In this document: in pieces, positions 33,605 to 33,763 of the stretch
Layout: each line of letters opens with the position of its first letter
Numbering within the stretch: the first letter of the stretch is position 1
NCBI RefSeq assembly: GCF_024642405.1
Contig: NZ_JAHEBC010000007.1
Location: forward strand, 1-33,763
DNA length: 33,763 nt
Reading direction: 5' to 3'
From: Algoriphagus sp.
GTDB taxonomy: Bacteria > Bacteroidota > Bacteroidia > Cytophagales > Cyclobacteriaceae
Position numbers and translations under genes: made by a program
The notes under the pieces: generated by a model
What the model saw: only the letters and a program-made list of their open reading frames with translations
The model's database searches: none
What the model was told of the DNA's origin: nothing

Positions 33605-33763
33605 TTATACCGTTACAGTTTTTCCAGGAATCGCATGTGGATAGAACCCATCAGAATCAGGGACCAACTTAGGAGTTGCATCCCAAGCTAAGGTATCTGG
33701 GAAAAGATTGATTTCGGAGTTAATAGCTTCATCCATGGTTATTACTTTCCCAGAATATGTAGC
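33605..33763 (-). CDS. Gfo/Idh/MocA-type oxidoreductase, C-terminal end (5' part outside window)
   Basis: The frame is open to the right edge and encodes 52 residues ATYSGKVITMDEAINSEINL...PDSDGFYPHAIPGKTVTV before the stop. This closing pattern ((Y)(S/T)GK.IT.DEA.NS, a Trp-Asp segment and a final P.A.PGK) is seen at the C-terminus of many Bacteroidota Gfo/Idh/MocA oxidoreductases of secreted, Tat-dependent type. The catalytic domain is not visible, so the call rests on a short stretch. It is not in the ORF track. It leads the operon that continues with the TIM-barrel and propeller genes. Confidence 0.6.
   Translation of the reverse strand, partial: ATYSGKVITMDEAINSEINLFPDTLAWDATPKLVPDSDGFYPHAIPGKTVTV

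Overview
The window is ordinary, gene-dense chromosome of a Bacteroidota bacterium. Protein flavour suggests the Cytophagales, probably Cyclobacteriaceae/Algoriphagus-like, but that is inference from family resemblance. Supporting signs are a GldD gliding-motility lipoprotein, a choice-of-anchor I lipoprotein, a BatD homologue, DUF6787 and DUF4488-like proteins, almost no Shine-Dalgarno sequences, and Bacteroidota-type promoter boxes (TTTG ~19 nt before TAnnTTTG). The base composition is AT-rich. I see no prophage, insertion sequence, CRISPR array, tRNA or rRNA.

Layout. 1-2.3 kb: the 3' end of a nitroreductase gene (+), a strikingly AT-rich fasciclin lipoprotein gene lying between two identical palindromic terminators, and a secreted DinB-like gene (-). 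2.3-6.5 kb: gldD (+) overlapping tail-to-tail with a sodium:solute symporter (-), then a divergent choice-of-anchor I lipoprotein (+). 6.6-9.9 kb: an NahK-like sugar kinase and recG. 10-14.2 kb, all on the minus strand: a DUF6787 membrane protein, lysC, ribH, a membrane-anchored TPR protein and pdhA. 14.3-16.3 kb: recF (+) and a sugar-1-phosphate nucleotidyltransferase (-). 16.6-18.2 kb: a PII-amtB ammonium operon. 18.2-22.4 kb: a 61-aa small protein (-), then a tight batD-aroC-dicarboxylate/amino-acid symporter operon. 22.5-25.7 kb, minus strand: fumC, a two-TM protein coupled to ridA, and mazG. 25.8-28.7 kb: a small four-cysteine membrane protein, glmM and a cysteine desulfurase. 28.7-33.8 kb: a tandem-domain secreted protein, a Rieske protein overlapping csaA, a small secreted protein, a HisA paralogue, and an operon of Gfo/Idh/MocA oxidoreductase (partial), Tat-exported TIM-barrel isomerase and Asp-box lipoprotein.

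The genes are mostly housekeeping: amino-acid and cofactor synthesis (lysC, aroC, ribH), central carbon (pdhA, fumC), nitrogen uptake (PII-AmtB), DNA repair (recG, recF), nucleotide and metabolite damage control (mazG, ridA), and amino-sugar metabolism (glmM, the kinase and the nucleotidyltransferase). I found no clear previously undescribed system. The best leads are: a HisA-like protein whose first catalytic aspartate position is tryptophan; a decayed 159-bp-period duplication of a gene end plus terminator next to the fasciclin gene; a PII protein with Glu at the conserved T-loop Gln39 position; two convergent gene pairs that share a TTAA stop; TAnnTTTG boxes directly against start codons; and a small conserved-looking four-cysteine membrane protein.
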